A stretch of DNA of 43,218 nt from Luminiphilus sp. (GCA_029253085.1 JAQXAF010000090.1:1-43218), one strand, 5' to 3'. Numbered from the stretch's first letter, positions 8,217 through 17,865 are shown. Program-made: numbers and translations. The notes: a model not told the origin generated them from the sequence alone.

Positions 8217-8842
8217 CGATTGCCCTTCGGCGCTGACGCCTTCAAGGCCCGCCGAATCAGTTCTTCACTGGATTCGATCGACTCGTCATCGACCGCCGCG
8301 ACTAGCCGGGATGCCTCAGGAAGTTTGTAGCCCAATGCGACCAGTGCTTGCTCGGCCTCAGTGCGACTGTCCATTGCCTGCGCGACCGACCCAAATTGCC
8401 CCTGGGCGCCCGGTATCGATGGCGACAGCTCCTCGAGCCATTTACCGGCCTTATCACGCATCTCCACCAGGAGTCGTTCAGCGGTCTTACGTCCAACTCC
8501 AGGTAGCGCCACCAATGTCGCGACATCATCACGCTGCAAACACTGGGCAAACGCACGGGCATCGAGGCCCGAAAGCAGCGCCAGTGCAAGTTTAGGCCCG
8601 ACCCCACTCACCTTGATCAACTCGCGAAAAAGACGCCGATCGACCTCTTCCCTAAACCCATATAACAACTGGGCATCTTCCCTCACGACAAAATGAGTCA
8701 GCAGCGTCACCTCTTCCCCCACATCGGGAAGATCAAACAACGTCGTCATCGGCACCTGCAGCTCGTAACCGATACCGCCAACTTCCACCAGTAACTCAGG
8801 TGGCCGCTTTACGATGAGGCGCCCACGTAAATATCCTATCAT
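8213..8842 (-). CDS. ruvA: Holliday junction DNA helicase subunit RuvA
   Basis: RuvA binds the four-way junction as a tetramer and recruits RuvB. The 209-residue protein shows domain I ([23 protein letters not shown] start, then GYELQVP), the two helix-hairpin-helix motifs ([18 protein letters not shown] near 72-90 and [19 protein letters not shown] near 108-127), a linker, and the C-terminal RuvB-contacting domain ([16 protein letters not shown]). It lies 9 bases after ruvC and overlaps ruvB by four bases, forming a tight ruvCAB unit. Confidence 0.98.
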   Translation of the reverse strand: MIGYLRGRLIVKRPPELLVEVGGIGYELQVPMTTLFDLPDVGEEVTLLTHFVVREDAQLLYGFREEVDRRLFRELIKVSGVGPKLALALLSGLDARAFAQCLQRDDVATLVALPGVGRKTAERLLVEMRDKAGKWLEELSPSIPGAQGQFGSVAQAMDSRTEAEQALVALGYKLPEASRLVAAVDDESIESSEELIRRALKASAPKGNR

Positions 8843-8851
8843 CAGCCGTAC

Positions 8852-9370
8852 TCAGCGTGACCGACCACGGCTGCGAACCGTGGCAGGAATGTGTTGTAAA
8901 GATTGGCTCGAATGCAAATGACACAGTGCTGCCGCTAGCCCGTCAGCGGCATCTTCCTTCGGTGCGGCGGGTAGTTTAAGCAATACTTTTACCATATGTT
9001 GTACCTGCTCTTTGCTAGCGGCTCCGGTGCCAACAACGGCCAACTTAATTTGACGTGCCGCATATTCGTAAACGGTCATGCCTCTGTGAACACAAGCCGC
9101 CATCGCAGCTCCGCGGGCATGCCCAAGTTTCAGTGCGGCATCGGGGTTCCGCGCCAAAAACACCTCTTCAATTGCCAATTCATCAGGGCTGAATTCATCA
9201 ATAATGCTGTTAAGCGAAGAAAATAGCACACCTAGGCGAGGCCCAAGAGGCTGATCTACGGGTAATCGAATAATGCCGCTAGTCACGTAAACTGCAGCTT
9301 TACCCTCTGTCCTAATAACGCCAAACCCTGTTTTTCTCGAACCGGGGTCAATACCCAGAATCGTGGCCAT
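8852..9370 (-). CDS. ruvC: Holliday junction resolvase RuvC
   Basis: RuvC is the RNase-H-fold endonuclease that cleaves Holliday junctions. The 172-residue protein has the catalytic acids in the expected places: D8 (GIDPGSRKTGFG), E68 (LAIEEVF), D140 and D143 (KEDAADGLA). ATG at 9370 has AGGGA about 6 bases upstream. In many gammaproteobacteria yebC lies between aspS and ruvC; here only 74 non-coding bases separate them, containing a weak AAAGA/TCTTT hairpin and nothing else I can name. Confidence 0.97.
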   Translation of the reverse strand: MATILGIDPGSRKTGFGVIRTEGKAAVYVTSGIIRLPVDQPLGPRLGVLFSSLNSIIDEFSPDELAIEEVFLARNPDAALKLGHARGAAMAACVHRGMTVYEYAARQIKLAVVGTGAASKEQVQHMVKVLLKLPAAPKEDAADGLAAALCHLHSSQSLQHIPATVRSRGRSR

Positions 9371-9444
9371 GGCAAATCCCTTTTCGCTCAGTGCATTCTG
9401 ACTGAAACTAAGCCCAACGTCACAGAAAGAGAAGCGTCTTTCTT

Positions 9445-11223
9445 TTAATCGTTTTTAACCACATCAGGACGGCGCAATTTAATGCTCAGCTCTCGAAGTT
9501 GAGCATCACTGACCCGCCCCGGTGCTTCGGTCATCACACAAGAGGCTGTTTGGGTTTTAGGGAATGCAATAACGTCTCTAATTGACTGTCCACCCACCAT
9601 CAGTGTCACCAATCGGTCGAGACCGAATGCCAGACCACCATGAGGCGGCGCCCCATACTGCAGAGCATCGAGTAAAAAGCCAAACTTCTCGGCAGCTTCA
9701 TCTGGATCAATACCCAATACATCAAAAACAGCCTGTTGCATATCGGGGCGATGTATTCTCATCGAGCCGCCGCCAAGCTCCGATCCATTGAGCACCATGT
9801 CATAGGCGCGGGATAGCGCCTCTGATGGGTTTTCTCGCAAAGCGGCTTCGTCACAAGCCGGCGCCGTAAACGGGTGGTGCAACGGCGTAAGTTCACCCTT
9901 ACCGTTCTCCTCAAACATGGGAAAATCAACTACCCACAAAGGTGCCCAGCCAGCCGCGACTAACCCTAAATCTTCCGCCACTTTTAACCGCAAAGCACCT
10001 AAGGATTCGTTAACAACCTTGCGCGTGTCAGCGCCGAAGAAAATAATATCGCCATCTTTGGCCTCAAGTCGGTCCATTAATTGATGGACAACATCTTCAG
10101 GCATAAATTTCAGAATGGGCGATTGCAGACCCTCAAGGCCCTGCGCTAGGTTGTTTACCTTGATCCAGGCCAATCCTCGAGCGCCATAAACGCTGACATG
10201 GCGAGCGTAATCATCAATCTCTTTTCGCGATAATTTAGCGCCACCATCAACCTTTAGTGCCGCAACTCGACCCGATGCATCCTGAGCCGGACCACTAAAC
10301 ACCTTAAACTCCACGCCCGACATAAGATCGTCAATGGAGACAAGCTCCAGCTTAATGCGCAGGTCAGGCTTATCTGAACCATAACGCTCCATGGCTTCAT
10401 GCCATGTCATGTGAGGGAAGTCACCGAGATCAACATTAAGGTGCTCGGTGAAAACCGATCGAACCAACCCCTCTGTCAGGGTCATAATATCGGACTCTTC
10501 CAGAAATGAAGTTTCTAAATCAATCTGGGTAAATTCGGGCTGGCGATCCGCACGTAAGTCCTCGTCCCTGAAGCATCGGGCGATTTGGTAATACCGGTCG
10601 AAACCCGAAACCATCAGCAGTTGCTTAAACAGCTGGGGAGACTGTGGCAGGGCAAAAAAATCACCTTCGTGTGTGCGACTTGGGACCAAATAGTCCCGTG
10701 CACCTTCCGGCGTAGCGCGAGTCAGAATAGGGGTTTCGATGTCGAGAAAACCGTGGCCATCTAAATACTGTCTTATGGATGAGGTCAGTCGAGCACGAAA
10801 CATCAGATTATTCTGCATCTCGGGGCGACGTAAATCCATGTAACGGAATTTAAGCCGTACATCCTCACCCACCGAATGATGAGCATCTAGGGGGAAAGGG
10901 GGGGTAGCAGACTCGCTCAACAAGTCGATCTCTTTACCGAGTATCTCTATTGATCCGGTTGCCATGGCGGGGTTTATTGTGCCTTCGCCACGAGCACGAA
11001 CACGGCCTGTGATTTTTAATACGTATTCGCTGCGGACCCGGTCGGCCAACGCAAAGGCGGACTCAGTATCAGGATCAAACACGACCTGCACAATGCCTTC
11101 GCGATCACGCATGTCTAAAAAAATGACCCCACCGTGATCACGGCGGCGATCTACCCAGCCGTAAAGCGTTACCGTGTTATCGATATCCGATTCACCGACC
11201 AAGCCGCAGTAATGTGTACGCAT
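9445..11223 (-). CDS. aspS: Aspartyl-tRNA synthetase
   Basis: Class II aminoacyl-tRNA synthetase charging tRNA-Asp, and possibly tRNA-Asn if the host lacks AsnRS. The 592-residue size is bacterial-type. It has an N-terminal OB-fold anticodon-binding domain ([26 protein letters not shown]), the class II core ([25 protein letters not shown], then [11 protein letters not shown] and [18 protein letters not shown]), the GAD insertion at about 280-420, and motif 3 near [14 protein letters not shown]. It lies 42 bases after the FmdB-type gene and upstream of ruvC. Whether it is discriminating or non-discriminating was not determined. Confidence 0.98.
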   Translation of the reverse strand: MRTHYCGLVGESDIDNTVTLYGWVDRRRDHGGVIFLDMRDREGIVQVVFDPDTESAFALADRVRSEYVLKITGRVRARGEGTINPAMATGSIEILGKEIDLLSESATPPFPLDAHHSVGEDVRLKFRYMDLRRPEMQNNLMFRARLTSSIRQYLDGHGFLDIETPILTRATPEGARDYLVPSRTHEGDFFALPQSPQLFKQLLMVSGFDRYYQIARCFRDEDLRADRQPEFTQIDLETSFLEESDIMTLTEGLVRSVFTEHLNVDLGDFPHMTWHEAMERYGSDKPDLRIKLELVSIDDLMSGVEFKVFSGPAQDASGRVAALKVDGGAKLSRKEIDDYARHVSVYGARGLAWIKVNNLAQGLEGLQSPILKFMPEDVVHQLMDRLEAKDGDIIFFGADTRKVVNESLGALRLKVAEDLGLVAAGWAPLWVVDFPMFEENGKGELTPLHHPFTAPACDEAALRENPSEALSRAYDMVLNGSELGGGSMRIHRPDMQQAVFDVLGIDPDEAAEKFGFLLDALQYGAPPHGGLAFGLDRLVTLMVGGQSIRDVIAFPKTQTASCVMTEAPGRVSDAQLRELSIKLRRPDVVKND

Positions 11224-11265
11224 ACTATTTTCACCATGTCCTTGCAGGGATTCAAACGCCCGTTG

Positions 11266-11613
11266 CTATGTAGTCGTGCTACCTGACTGACCTGAGGACT
11301 TTTTCCCCTCGCCAGATGACCCAGAAGAACCTTCGGAGGCCGCCTTCGTGCCACCCTCGCCTTTGCCGGGAGCCGACTTCTCACCTGAGCTATTTTTCTC
11401 TTTGCCGTCACCCGCAAGATTCTTCTGGTTACCGGTCTTAAAATCGGTCTCATACCAACCGCTCCCCGCCAATCTAAAGGCTGGCGCACTGACTTGCTTG
11501 CGCAACGTCTCCTTCCCACACTCTGGGCAGGTTGTAAGCAGTGCATCTGACAGCTTCTGTAAGGCTTCGAGCTGATGCGAGCAGTCACTGCACCGGTAAT
11601 CATAAATCGGCAC
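11266..11613 (-). CDS. FmdB-family zinc-ribbon protein
   Basis: A small putative regulatory protein with an N-terminal zinc ribbon, C8-x2-C11 and C29-x2-C32 (YDYRCSDC and TCPEC). I chose GTG at 11613 because the family starts MPIYDYRC and a GGGAG site lies 8 bases upstream; the reading up to 11655 adds an atypical hydrophobic stretch. That gives 115 residues: about 70 of domain, and a low-complexity Gly/Ser/Lys tail of about 45 that is probably disordered. Its place directly before aspS matches many gammaproteobacteria. The role is not established; FmdB homologues are named after a formamidase/amidase regulator. Confidence 0.88.
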   Translation of the reverse strand: MPIYDYRCSDCSHQLEALQKLSDALLTTCPECGKETLRKQVSAPAFRLAGSGWYETDFKTGNQKNLAGDGKEKNSSGEKSAPGKGEGGTKAASEGSSGSSGEGKKSSGQSGSTTT

Positions 11614-11847
11614 GTCGGTGTCTCCCAACAGGAACAGATAAATTGTTCCAGACAAATGGAGTGGAATTAGAAACTTATGAGGGAGCGGAGGGTACCGGAA
11701 AAGCCGATCTGTTTAAACCAGACTTGACTTGAACTTTGATGAGCGGCGTTTTTTTTTACAGCCCATCTTGGACTTTTTGCTGTGCGCAAACCGCCGGCAC
11801 GTATCGGCGCACCCTGCATTGCAGGCACCGATGACGTCTCTATTGAA

Positions 11848-11877
11848 ATTCCCTCGGAACCGAAGCCCCGAGGGAAT
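11848..11877 (-). terminator. Probable terminator of the HU-family gene
   Basis: A 10-bp stem (ATTCCCTCGG and CCGAGGGAAT, 10-base loop) lies 16 bases after the HU stop and is followed on the minus strand by a short TTTCAAT. The rest of the 279-base gap to the fmdB start holds an imperfect dyad around 11802-11832 and a run of nine or ten T near 11750 on the plus strand without a stem. I see no gene there. Confidence 0.6.
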
Positions 11878-11892
11878 GCTGAAAAGCCGCTA

Positions 11893-12315
11893 TTAGTTAG
11901 CGAACTCCTTCATTTTCTTCAGGGGACGAATTTTTACCGCTGTACTAGCAGGTTTCGCCTTGAACATCGTCTCTTCACCGGTGAAAGGGTTGATACCCTT
12001 ACGCGCCTTAACTGCAGGCTTACGTACCGTCGTGATTTTCATCATGCCTGGAATTGTAAATTCCCCGGCACCGCGCTTTTTGATACTTCCCTCAATCAGC
12101 GCATCCATTTGCTGCATCACATCAGAGACCTGCTTTTTCGTCAGACCGGTGTTATCAGCAATGGTGCCAACGATCTGTGTCTTGGTCATCTTGGTAGAGA
12201 TGGCCTTCACTTTCGCAGGAGCCGCCTTAGCTGCCGGCTTTTTAGCCGGTGCCTTCTTGGCTGCTGCTTTTTTCTTTGCGGGTGCTTTCTTCGCTGCTGC
12301 TTTTTTGGTTGCCAT
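11893..12315 (-). CDS. HU-family nucleoid protein with histone-H1-like N-terminal tail
   Basis: A 140-residue DNA-binding protein in two parts. Residues 1-40 are almost only Lys, Ala and Pro in repeated AAAKKAPAKK-like units, as in eukaryotic H1 tails. Residues 43-138 form an HU/IHF-fold domain: MTKTQIVGTIADNTGLTKKQV for the dimerising helices, and GINPFTGEETMFKAKPA for the DNA-minor-groove beta arm. Bacterial HU proteins are about 90 residues, so the tail is an addition; tailed HUs are known in some gammaproteobacteria such as xanthomonads. It should bind DNA non-specifically and compact it. It stands alone, divergent from proS, with its own terminator. Confidence 0.9.
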   Translation of the reverse strand: MATKKAAAKKAPAKKKAAAKKAPAKKPAAKAAPAKVKAISTKMTKTQIVGTIADNTGLTKKQVSDVMQQMDALIEGSIKKRGAGEFTIPGMMKITTVRKPAVKARKGINPFTGEETMFKAKPASTAVKIRPLKKMKEFAN

Positions 12316-12435
12316 GGGTCTTTATCACCTTTTTAGTAGTGGTATGGAGACTGGGTAACCGACTCCAAACCCTTAGAATCAAGCGTTTGAAGTGCAGTTC
12401 TATCGATTCAACACGAGAATATGCTGCAAAACAAG

Positions 12436-12475
12436 GGGGTTTTTTCTAAAAATACATAAAAACCCCTATTTTTTT
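12436..12475 (+). terminator. Terminator-like hairpin in the HU-proS divergent region
   Basis: GGGGTTTTT and AAAAACCCC form a 9-bp stem with a 13-base loop, followed on the plus strand by TATTTTTTT. It lies about 100 bases upstream of the proS ATG, where no plus-strand gene ends. It may be an attenuator in a proS leader, the end of a short unannotated RNA from the 12316-12435 interval, or an insulator between divergent promoters. The stem is half A-T, so its strength is uncertain. Confidence 0.5.
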
Positions 12476-12572
12476 AGTATTTTTCTCCACAGACAAAGTT
12501 ATGCCAAGTTTGCTTCCGCCCATTGCTGTCTCTCCGTACAATTGGTGCCTTTGTTTTGGGAGTCGCACTATC

Positions 12573-14282
12573 ATGCGTGCCAGCCAGTTTTTACTATCAA
12601 CCCTCAAAGAAACACCTGCTGATGCTGAAATCATCAGCCACCAGCTTATGCTGCGAGCCGGTCTCATCCGCCGCGTAGCAGCAGGCATATACAACTGGAT
12701 GCCACTAGGACTGCGCGTAATTCGACGGGTTGAACGGGTTGTCAGGGAAGAAATGTGTCGTGCTGGTGCCCTAGAGATCAGCATGCCCGTGGTACAGCCC
12801 GCGGAACTTTGGTTGGAGTCTGGGCGCTGGGAGCAGTACGGCCCAGAGCTGGCGCGGCTTCATGATCGGCACGATCGCGAGTTTTGTCTGGGCCCCACCC
12901 ACGAAGAAATTATCACCTCATTAGGTCGCAGCGAAATCAAGAGCTACAAGCAGTTACCCTTGAACTTCTTTCAAATTCAAACCAAATTTCGCGACGAAAT
13001 TCGACCCCGTTTTGGCGTCATGCGGTCGCGAGAATTTATCATGAAAGACGCCTATTCTTTTCATGCCGATCAAGGGTCACTAGAACAAACCTACTGGCGC
13101 ATGCACGAAGCCTACACGGCAATTTTTACCCGACTAGGCCTGAACTTTCGATCAGTCGAGGCTGACACGGGATCTATAGGTGGCAGTCACTCCCACGAAT
13201 TTCATGTTCTCGCAGACGCTGGGGAGGACGCTATCGCCTTTTCAGACGCTAGCGACTACGCGGCGAACGTCGAGTTGGCACCTGCACTAGCGACAACTAT
13301 CACCGCTTCTGAAATCAGTGAATCAATAGAATTTGCAACGCCAGGGGTCAAAACTATTGACGATTTGGTCAATCAGGCGGGCATTACCATTGCCGAGACG
13401 GTTAAAACGCTATTTGTTAAAGGTGAAGATGACCAAATCGTTGCCTTAGTCCTGCGAGGCGACCATCGCCTCAACGCCCTTAAAGCAGAAAAAATCCCGG
13501 GTATCGTATCCCCTCTAGAAATGGCGGAAGAGGCACGGGTTCTGTCCGTCGCGGGTGCAGGATTTGGCTCCCTTGGCCCTGTCGGCCTAAATGTGCGTAT
13601 TGTTGCTGACCCAAGCGCAGCGGCACTCAACAGCTTTGTTTGCGGCGCAAATAAAGATGGCTTTCACCTAAAGGGTGTCAACTGGTCACGGGATTTACCC
13701 GATATTGAAACCGTAGATATACGCGAGGTCATTGCCGGAGATGCTAGCCCTTGCGGTCAAGGGACTCTGGAAATTCGTCGCGGCATTGAAGTGGGGCACA
13801 TTTTCCAGCTGGGAACCAAATACAGTGAAGCTATGAAGGCCGTAGTCCTCAACGAGGAAGGCAAGTCTGTACCCATGGCAATGGGGTGTTATGGCATTGG
13901 TGTCACCCGAATTGTCGCCGCGGCCATCGAGCAAAATCATGATGAACAAGGCATCATTTGGCCAGATGCCATGGCTCCCTTTGAAGTTGCACTGGTTCCG
14001 CTCAATATGGATAAGTCAGAGGCGGTAGCCACCGCGACAGAGGCCCTCTACGAGCAGCTCATTGATTTGGGCGTGGAAGTTTTCATGGATGACCGCAAAG
14101 AGCGGCCGGGCGTTAAATTCGCTCAAATGGAGCTTATTGGAATTCCAATACGCGTTACTTTGGGCGACAGGTCTCTTGCAGAGGGCAATATCGAACTTCA
14201 AGAGCGCACCAGTGATCAGAAGCAAATGGTGCCCGTTTCAGAGGCTGCCAAGGCGATTACCGCCATGATTCGCCGTGCTTAA
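12573..14282 (+). CDS. proS: Prolyl-tRNA synthetase (bacterial type with editing domain)
   Basis: Class II synthetase charging tRNA-Pro. I start it at ATG 12573 ([20 protein letters not shown], the usual family beginning), with GGGAG about 10 bases upstream; the reading from 12501 adds 24 unrelated residues. The 569-residue protein contains the catalytic core ([46 protein letters not shown]), the INS/YbaK-like Ala-tRNA-Pro editing insertion at about 225-380, motif 3 ([14 protein letters not shown]), and the anticodon-binding domain from about 470 ([20 protein letters not shown]). The stop overlaps the GTG start of the next gene. Confidence 0.98.
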   Translation: MRASQFLLSTLKETPADAEIISHQLMLRAGLIRRVAAGIYNWMPLGLRVIRRVERVVREEMCRAGALEISMPVVQPAELWLESGRWEQYGPELARLHDRHDREFCLGPTHEEIITSLGRSEIKSYKQLPLNFFQIQTKFRDEIRPRFGVMRSREFIMKDAYSFHADQGSLEQTYWRMHEAYTAIFTRLGLNFRSVEADTGSIGGSHSHEFHVLADAGEDAIAFSDASDYAANVELAPALATTITASEISESIEFATPGVKTIDDLVNQAGITIAETVKTLFVKGEDDQIVALVLRGDHRLNALKAEKIPGIVSPLEMAEEARVLSVAGAGFGSLGPVGLNVRIVADPSAAALNSFVCGANKDGFHLKGVNWSRDLPDIETVDIREVIAGDASPCGQGTLEIRRGIEVGHIFQLGTKYSEAMKAVVLNEEGKSVPMAMGCYGIGVTRIVAAAIEQNHDEQGIIWPDAMAPFEVALVPLNMDKSEAVATATEALYEQLIDLGVEVFMDDRKERPGVKFAQMELIGIPIRVTLGDRSLAEGNIELQERTSDQKQMVPVSEAAKAITAMIRRA

Positions 14283-14862
14283 TACCGCCCGAGCCGGGCT
14301 GCTATTATGCTTTTGGAGCTGGGTATCTATCGCGGCAGCAGACAGCGCCAACGCCGAGAGGGCCGCAATGCGCACCTTTCTCGAACAGTCAATTGCCAGC
14401 GCCACCAGCTTCGAGGATCGCTTTGACGCTGAAGTCTGGCTGCTTGATATGCAGAATCGCCTGACGCCCTTTATGCCGGGCCCTGAAGATCGGGTGCAAT
14501 TTCTGACCCTAGTCCATAGGGAGGCTCTGGCCGCTGACTTACCCCCAGAGTTGGTACTGGCAGTCATTGAGGTTGAAAGCCATTTTGACCAGTTTGCAGT
14601 ATCCAGAGCAGGGGCCCAAGGCTATATGCAAGTCATGCCTTTTTGGAAAGATGAGATTGGGAGATCCGAAGACAACCTGACGCGCAGTGACACCAACTTG
14701 CGTTATGGCTGCAAAATTCTTCAGTTTTACTGGCAACGAGAATCCGGTGATTTACATCGTGCGTTGGCAGCTTATAACGGCTCACTTGGCAGCCAGACTT
14801 ACAGTAATAAAGTGTACCGTGCTTGGCAAAGTCGCTGGCGCATCGCGCCGCTGGACTGGTAA
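14275..14862 (+). CDS. Exported lytic transglycosylase, SLT domain
   Basis: A 195-residue periplasmic peptidoglycan-cleaving enzyme of the Slt/MltC-like GH23 type. The start is GTG at 14275, overlapping the end of proS by 8 bases; it gives a signal peptide with hydrophobic core [14 protein letters not shown] (about residues 9-22). The SLT domain occupies about residues 85-190: [21 protein letters not shown] with the catalytic Glu in [25 protein letters not shown], and the AAYNGS motif. The overlap suggests co-transcription with proS. No membrane anchor or LysM domain is present. Confidence 0.92.
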   Translation: MLNTARAGLLLCFWSWVSIAAADSANAERAAMRTFLEQSIASATSFEDRFDAEVWLLDMQNRLTPFMPGPEDRVQFLTLVHREALAADLPPELVLAVIEVESHFDQFAVSRAGAQGYMQVMPFWKDEIGRSEDNLTRSDTNLRYGCKILQFYWQRESGDLHRALAAYNGSLGSQTYSNKVYRAWQSRWRIAPLDW

Positions 14863-14937
14863 TTTATGGCTAACCGCTTTTAACAACGGTGCACGTCTAT
14901 CTAGAAGTGTGCATCCAAAACAAGGGATTGGCGAACT

Positions 14938-15777
14938 ATGGTCGACCTACAGGCGTTTACCCGCTGGAACTCTGATCTCGCTAAAACGGTGGGTGCGATT
15001 GGAGGGGGCGAGTTTTTCAATCAACTTTTCTCGGCCCTCGCTGACCAGGTCGCCCACATTTACCCTCAAATTTGGCTATACCATCGCGATCTTCCACCCA
15101 GAGTTCTCTATCACGAGATACCCGCTCACGCCGTAGAGCTGCAAATAGATCGCTATCTTGATGGGCCTTACCGGGAAGATCCATTTTATCAAATATCGAT
15201 GAACAGTCCGCGCAGCAGCATTTATAAATTGGGTCGCCTGACAGGAAACACCTTTGAAGACAGTGGCTATTACCGCGAATACTACGGCGACACAGGGACC
15301 TGTGACGAAATAATTTTTCTGACGCGCTTAGACGATGGCAGCGTGGTGAACTTTTGTATTATGCGCAGCGGCAATGATATCCCCTTCAACGACGAGGAAT
15401 ACGATCTGCTTTACAGCGTATCTGAAATTGTCGCGTCGCTCATTCAGTCGCATTGCCATCGAGACGACTTTGCAACGACCAACCTGTTACAACCAGGTCT
15501 AGACGCCCAAATAGACCTCGCGTTTAAAACCTTCGGCAGGGATTTTGTGAGTCCACGGGAGCGCGAGGTCTTAGAGCTAATGCTTAGGGGCTACGGCGCG
15601 GATACCTCAGCTGAACGACTTTTGATCTCTCTGGAGACGGTACGGCGACATCGCAAGTCACTTTACAAGAAGCTTGATGTGTCCTGTCAGGCCGACTTAT
15701 TTGCACTCTTTATCAACACAATGCCTTACATCGGCAACGCTCAGGGCGGCGACCCTTTGTCTATCTACATGCAATAG
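14938..15777 (+). CDS. LuxR-family transcriptional regulator (orphan)
   Basis: A 279-residue regulator with a C-terminal LuxR/FixJ-type helix-turn-helix at about 204-262: SPREREVLELMLRGYGADT, then ISLETVRRHRKSLYKKLDV with the recognition helix. The N-terminal 190 residues look like a globular alpha/beta ligand-sensing domain (QIWLYHRDLPPRVLYHE, GTCDEIIFLTRLDDGSVVNF, NDEEYDLLYSVSEIVASLI) but lack the Trp/Tyr/Asp pattern I would need to call an acyl-homoserine-lactone pocket. No response-regulator phosphorylation site is visible. It lies 108 bases before the glutamine-synthetase-like gene on the same strand, so it may regulate that gene. The ligand is unknown. Confidence 0.85.
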   Translation: MVDLQAFTRWNSDLAKTVGAIGGGEFFNQLFSALADQVAHIYPQIWLYHRDLPPRVLYHEIPAHAVELQIDRYLDGPYREDPFYQISMNSPRSSIYKLGRLTGNTFEDSGYYREYYGDTGTCDEIIFLTRLDDGSVVNFCIMRSGNDIPFNDEEYDLLYSVSEIVASLIQSHCHRDDFATTNLLQPGLDAQIDLAFKTFGRDFVSPREREVLELMLRGYGADTSAERLLISLETVRRHRKSLYKKLDVSCQADLFALFINTMPYIGNAQGGDPLSIYMQ

Positions 15778-15805
15778 CCCGCAAATCTTTGAACTAGCTC
15801 ACAAA

Positions 15806-15837
15806 AATGCCCTGAGCACTGCCCTGTTTGGGGCATT
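15806..15837 (+). promoter_or_regulatory. Dyad between the luxR-type gene and the glutamine-synthetase-like gene
   Basis: In the 108-base spacer, AATGCCC and GGGCATT form a 7-bp inverted repeat with 18 bases between the arms. No T-run follows, so a terminator is unlikely. It is a plausible operator for the adjacent LuxR-type regulator, whose sites are usually dyads, though this is inference from position only. Confidence 0.3.
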
Positions 15838-15885
15838 GCCTGCACCGGATTGACCACTCAGACTTTCGCCTTTACACATTAAGCG

Positions 15886-17238
15886 GTGATACCCGTGCAA
15901 CGCGAAGTCGAATTATTCCTGAAGGCCTACCCGTCTGTCGAAATGATAGAGGCGCTCATTACGGACTGTAATGGGGTTGCAAGAGGCAAGTGGATTCCTC
16001 GGGGAAAAATACAATCTGTCCTAGACGACGGCTTGAAGCTGCCAAAATCCGCGTTAGGTTTGGACATTTGGGGGCGGGACATTCCCGAGCTGGCCCATGC
16101 CAACGGTGATATCGACGGCTACTGCATGGCGGTAGAGGACTCTTTGAAGCCTGTCCTTACTTCCCGAGGCATCGATCAGGGACAACTGATCATGACCATG
16201 GTTGATGAAACTGGCGCCCCCTATATGGGTGACCCCAGGCAAATTCTTGCCAAAGTCATGGCAGGCTTCTCAGAGCGAAATCTGAAGCCCTGTATGGCTG
16301 CGGAGCTGGAATTCTACCTGCTGCCCGACCCCGGGCGGGATAAGCCACTAAGAGATTCCCTCGATAGCCTAAATACTTTGGGCGGCAATCTTTATGCGCT
16401 CAATGAACTCGATCACCACAGTGAAATGCTGGATCTCTTACGAGAGACCTTTAAAACACAGGATCTCCCCTACGAGGGCATCATCAAAGAATCGGCCCCC
16501 GCGCAGTTTGAAATCAATATGGCACACAGCGACAACGTGATGCTGATGGCGGATCAAATCATTAGAATGCAGCGCTGCATTCGCAGAGTGGCCAGCCAGT
16601 GTAATTTGATCGCCAGCTTCATGCCCAAGCCCCTCGACAATGAAGCCGGGAACGGTATGCACATTCACTGCAGTGTGCTGGAGGAACGAGGGCTCAACAT
16701 CTTCAATGACGGTAATGATGAGGGCAGCCCTCTACTAAAACAGGCTATTGCAGGATGTTTAGCGTTAATGCCTGACTCCATGCTGATTTTCGCACCGAGC
16801 TTCAACGCCTATCGACGCTTTCAAGCGGGTAATCATGCGCCGACTGTTCCAACATGGGGTTATGACAATCGCACCACTGCACTGCGCGTGCCCTCGGGGC
16901 CACAAACAGCTTTACGTATCGAGCATCGCGTTGCCGGTGCCGATGCGAATCCCTATTTGGTAATGGCGGTGATGCTGGCTGGAATCTTGCACGGCCTGGA
17001 AAACAAAATGGAGCCCCCCGCGGCAATTGAAGGTAACGCTTGGGATATGAAACACGACACCCCCGATCTTCCCTGCCTAATGAACGTAGCCGTGGAAAAG
17101 TTCCTTAACTCTCCACTGATCGAGCAGTACCTAAGCGCAGAATTCCAGTTGCTCTACGGTAAGACCAAAGAACAAGAACTGAATGAATTCCAACGCCGAG
17201 TGACCGACTTCGAAATTGAAAGCTATCTGCGAGGTTAA
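15886..17238 (+). CDS. Glutamine-synthetase-family protein, PuuA-like (gamma-glutamyl-amine ligase)
   Basis: A 450-residue GS-fold ligase resembling gamma-glutamylputrescine synthetase PuuA rather than GlnA. It has the beta-grasp N-terminal domain (ALITDCNGVARGKWIP) and the catalytic domain with metal- and glutamate-binding motifs AELEFYL (139-145), PAQFEINM (205-212), NGMHIHC (256-262), NRTTALRVP (328-336) and RIEHRVAGADANPYL (344-358). PuuA-type enzymes join glutamate to polyamines or other amines with ATP. The GlnA adenylylation loop (NLYDLPPEE-type) is not seen. The start codon is GTG at 15886 or GTG at 15895; neither has a clear ribosome-binding site. The amine substrate is undecided. 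No other puu gene is nearby. Confidence 0.85.
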   Translation: MIPVQREVELFLKAYPSVEMIEALITDCNGVARGKWIPRGKIQSVLDDGLKLPKSALGLDIWGRDIPELAHANGDIDGYCMAVEDSLKPVLTSRGIDQGQLIMTMVDETGAPYMGDPRQILAKVMAGFSERNLKPCMAAELEFYLLPDPGRDKPLRDSLDSLNTLGGNLYALNELDHHSEMLDLLRETFKTQDLPYEGIIKESAPAQFEINMAHSDNVMLMADQIIRMQRCIRRVASQCNLIASFMPKPLDNEAGNGMHIHCSVLEERGLNIFNDGNDEGSPLLKQAIAGCLALMPDSMLIFAPSFNAYRRFQAGNHAPTVPTWGYDNRTTALRVPSGPQTALRIEHRVAGADANPYLVMAVMLAGILHGLENKMEPPAAIEGNAWDMKHDTPDLPCLMNVAVEKFLNSPLIEQYLSAEFQLLYGKTKEQELNEFQRRVTDFEIESYLRG

Positions 17239-17308
17239 TTCCAGTGCTGATCCATAAAGCCCTATTGCCGTATGATTCAGCATCCAACGATGCTTAGGAA
17301 CTAGCCCA

Positions 17309-17788
17309 ATGACAACTGCCTACGACTTTCAAGCGAGCGCTGCTAATGGCGCGACCATCAATTTAGAGGACTATCGGGGACGCGTTTTACTGATCGTCAA
17401 TACCGCCTCCAAATGCGGCTTCACCCCCCAGTACGAGGGCCTTGAAGCGCTACAAGCCCAATATCACGACAAGGGGTTCGATGTACTGGCATTTCCCTGC
17501 AATCAGTTTGGTGGCCAGGAGCCCGGTAGCGAGGAAGAGATCGTAGAATTTTGTACCACGCGGTTTAGTTCTACATTCCCGATTTTTGCAAAAATCGAGG
17601 TCAACGGAGCGGACACCCACCCTCTGTACGGATGGCTCAAAGGGCAGGCCAAGGGCATCATGGGTACTGAGCGTATTAAATGGAATTTCACAAAGTTCCT
17701 AATCAATGCTGAAGGAAACGTTGCCAAACGCTATGGGTCACAAACAAAACCCGCCGCTATAGCCAAAGATATCGAAGAATTGTTGTAA
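17309..17788 (+). CDS. Glutathione peroxidase family (thiol peroxidase)
   Basis: A 159-residue thioredoxin-fold peroxidase reducing hydroperoxides. The catalytic site is NTASKCGFTPQY with cysteine (C36) in place of selenocysteine, plus the family motif FPCNQFGGQEPG with Gln near residue 72 and KWNFTKFL near residue 121 completing the Cys-Gln-Trp-Asn tetrad. Like other bacterial Cys-GPx proteins (BtuE type) it may use thioredoxin as well as glutathione. ATG 17309 has AGGA about 9 bases upstream, and a small AGCATC/GATGCT hairpin lies just before that site (17279-17294). No signal peptide, so cytoplasmic. Confidence 0.92.
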   Translation: MTTAYDFQASAANGATINLEDYRGRVLLIVNTASKCGFTPQYEGLEALQAQYHDKGFDVLAFPCNQFGGQEPGSEEEIVEFCTTRFSSTFPIFAKIEVNGADTHPLYGWLKGQAKGIMGTERIKWNFTKFLINAEGNVAKRYGSQTKPAAIAKDIEELL

Positions 17789-17865
17789 GGTTTTCGCTAT
17801 GGCGTTTCCAGGCCCTTTGTCTTGGCGAGGGGCTGACACACCGGCTTAAGCCGTAGGGCAAAACT

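Noticed and set aside
11748..11758. T-run on the plus strand as a terminator
   Set aside because: No stem precedes it and no plus-strand gene ends there.
14938..15777. Quorum-sensing LuxR receptor
   Set aside because: The N-terminal domain lacks the residue pattern of acyl-homoserine-lactone pockets, and no luxI-type gene is present.
15886..17238. Primary glutamine synthetase GlnA
   Set aside because: Motifs and length fit the PuuA-like subgroup and the adenylylation-loop region is missing.
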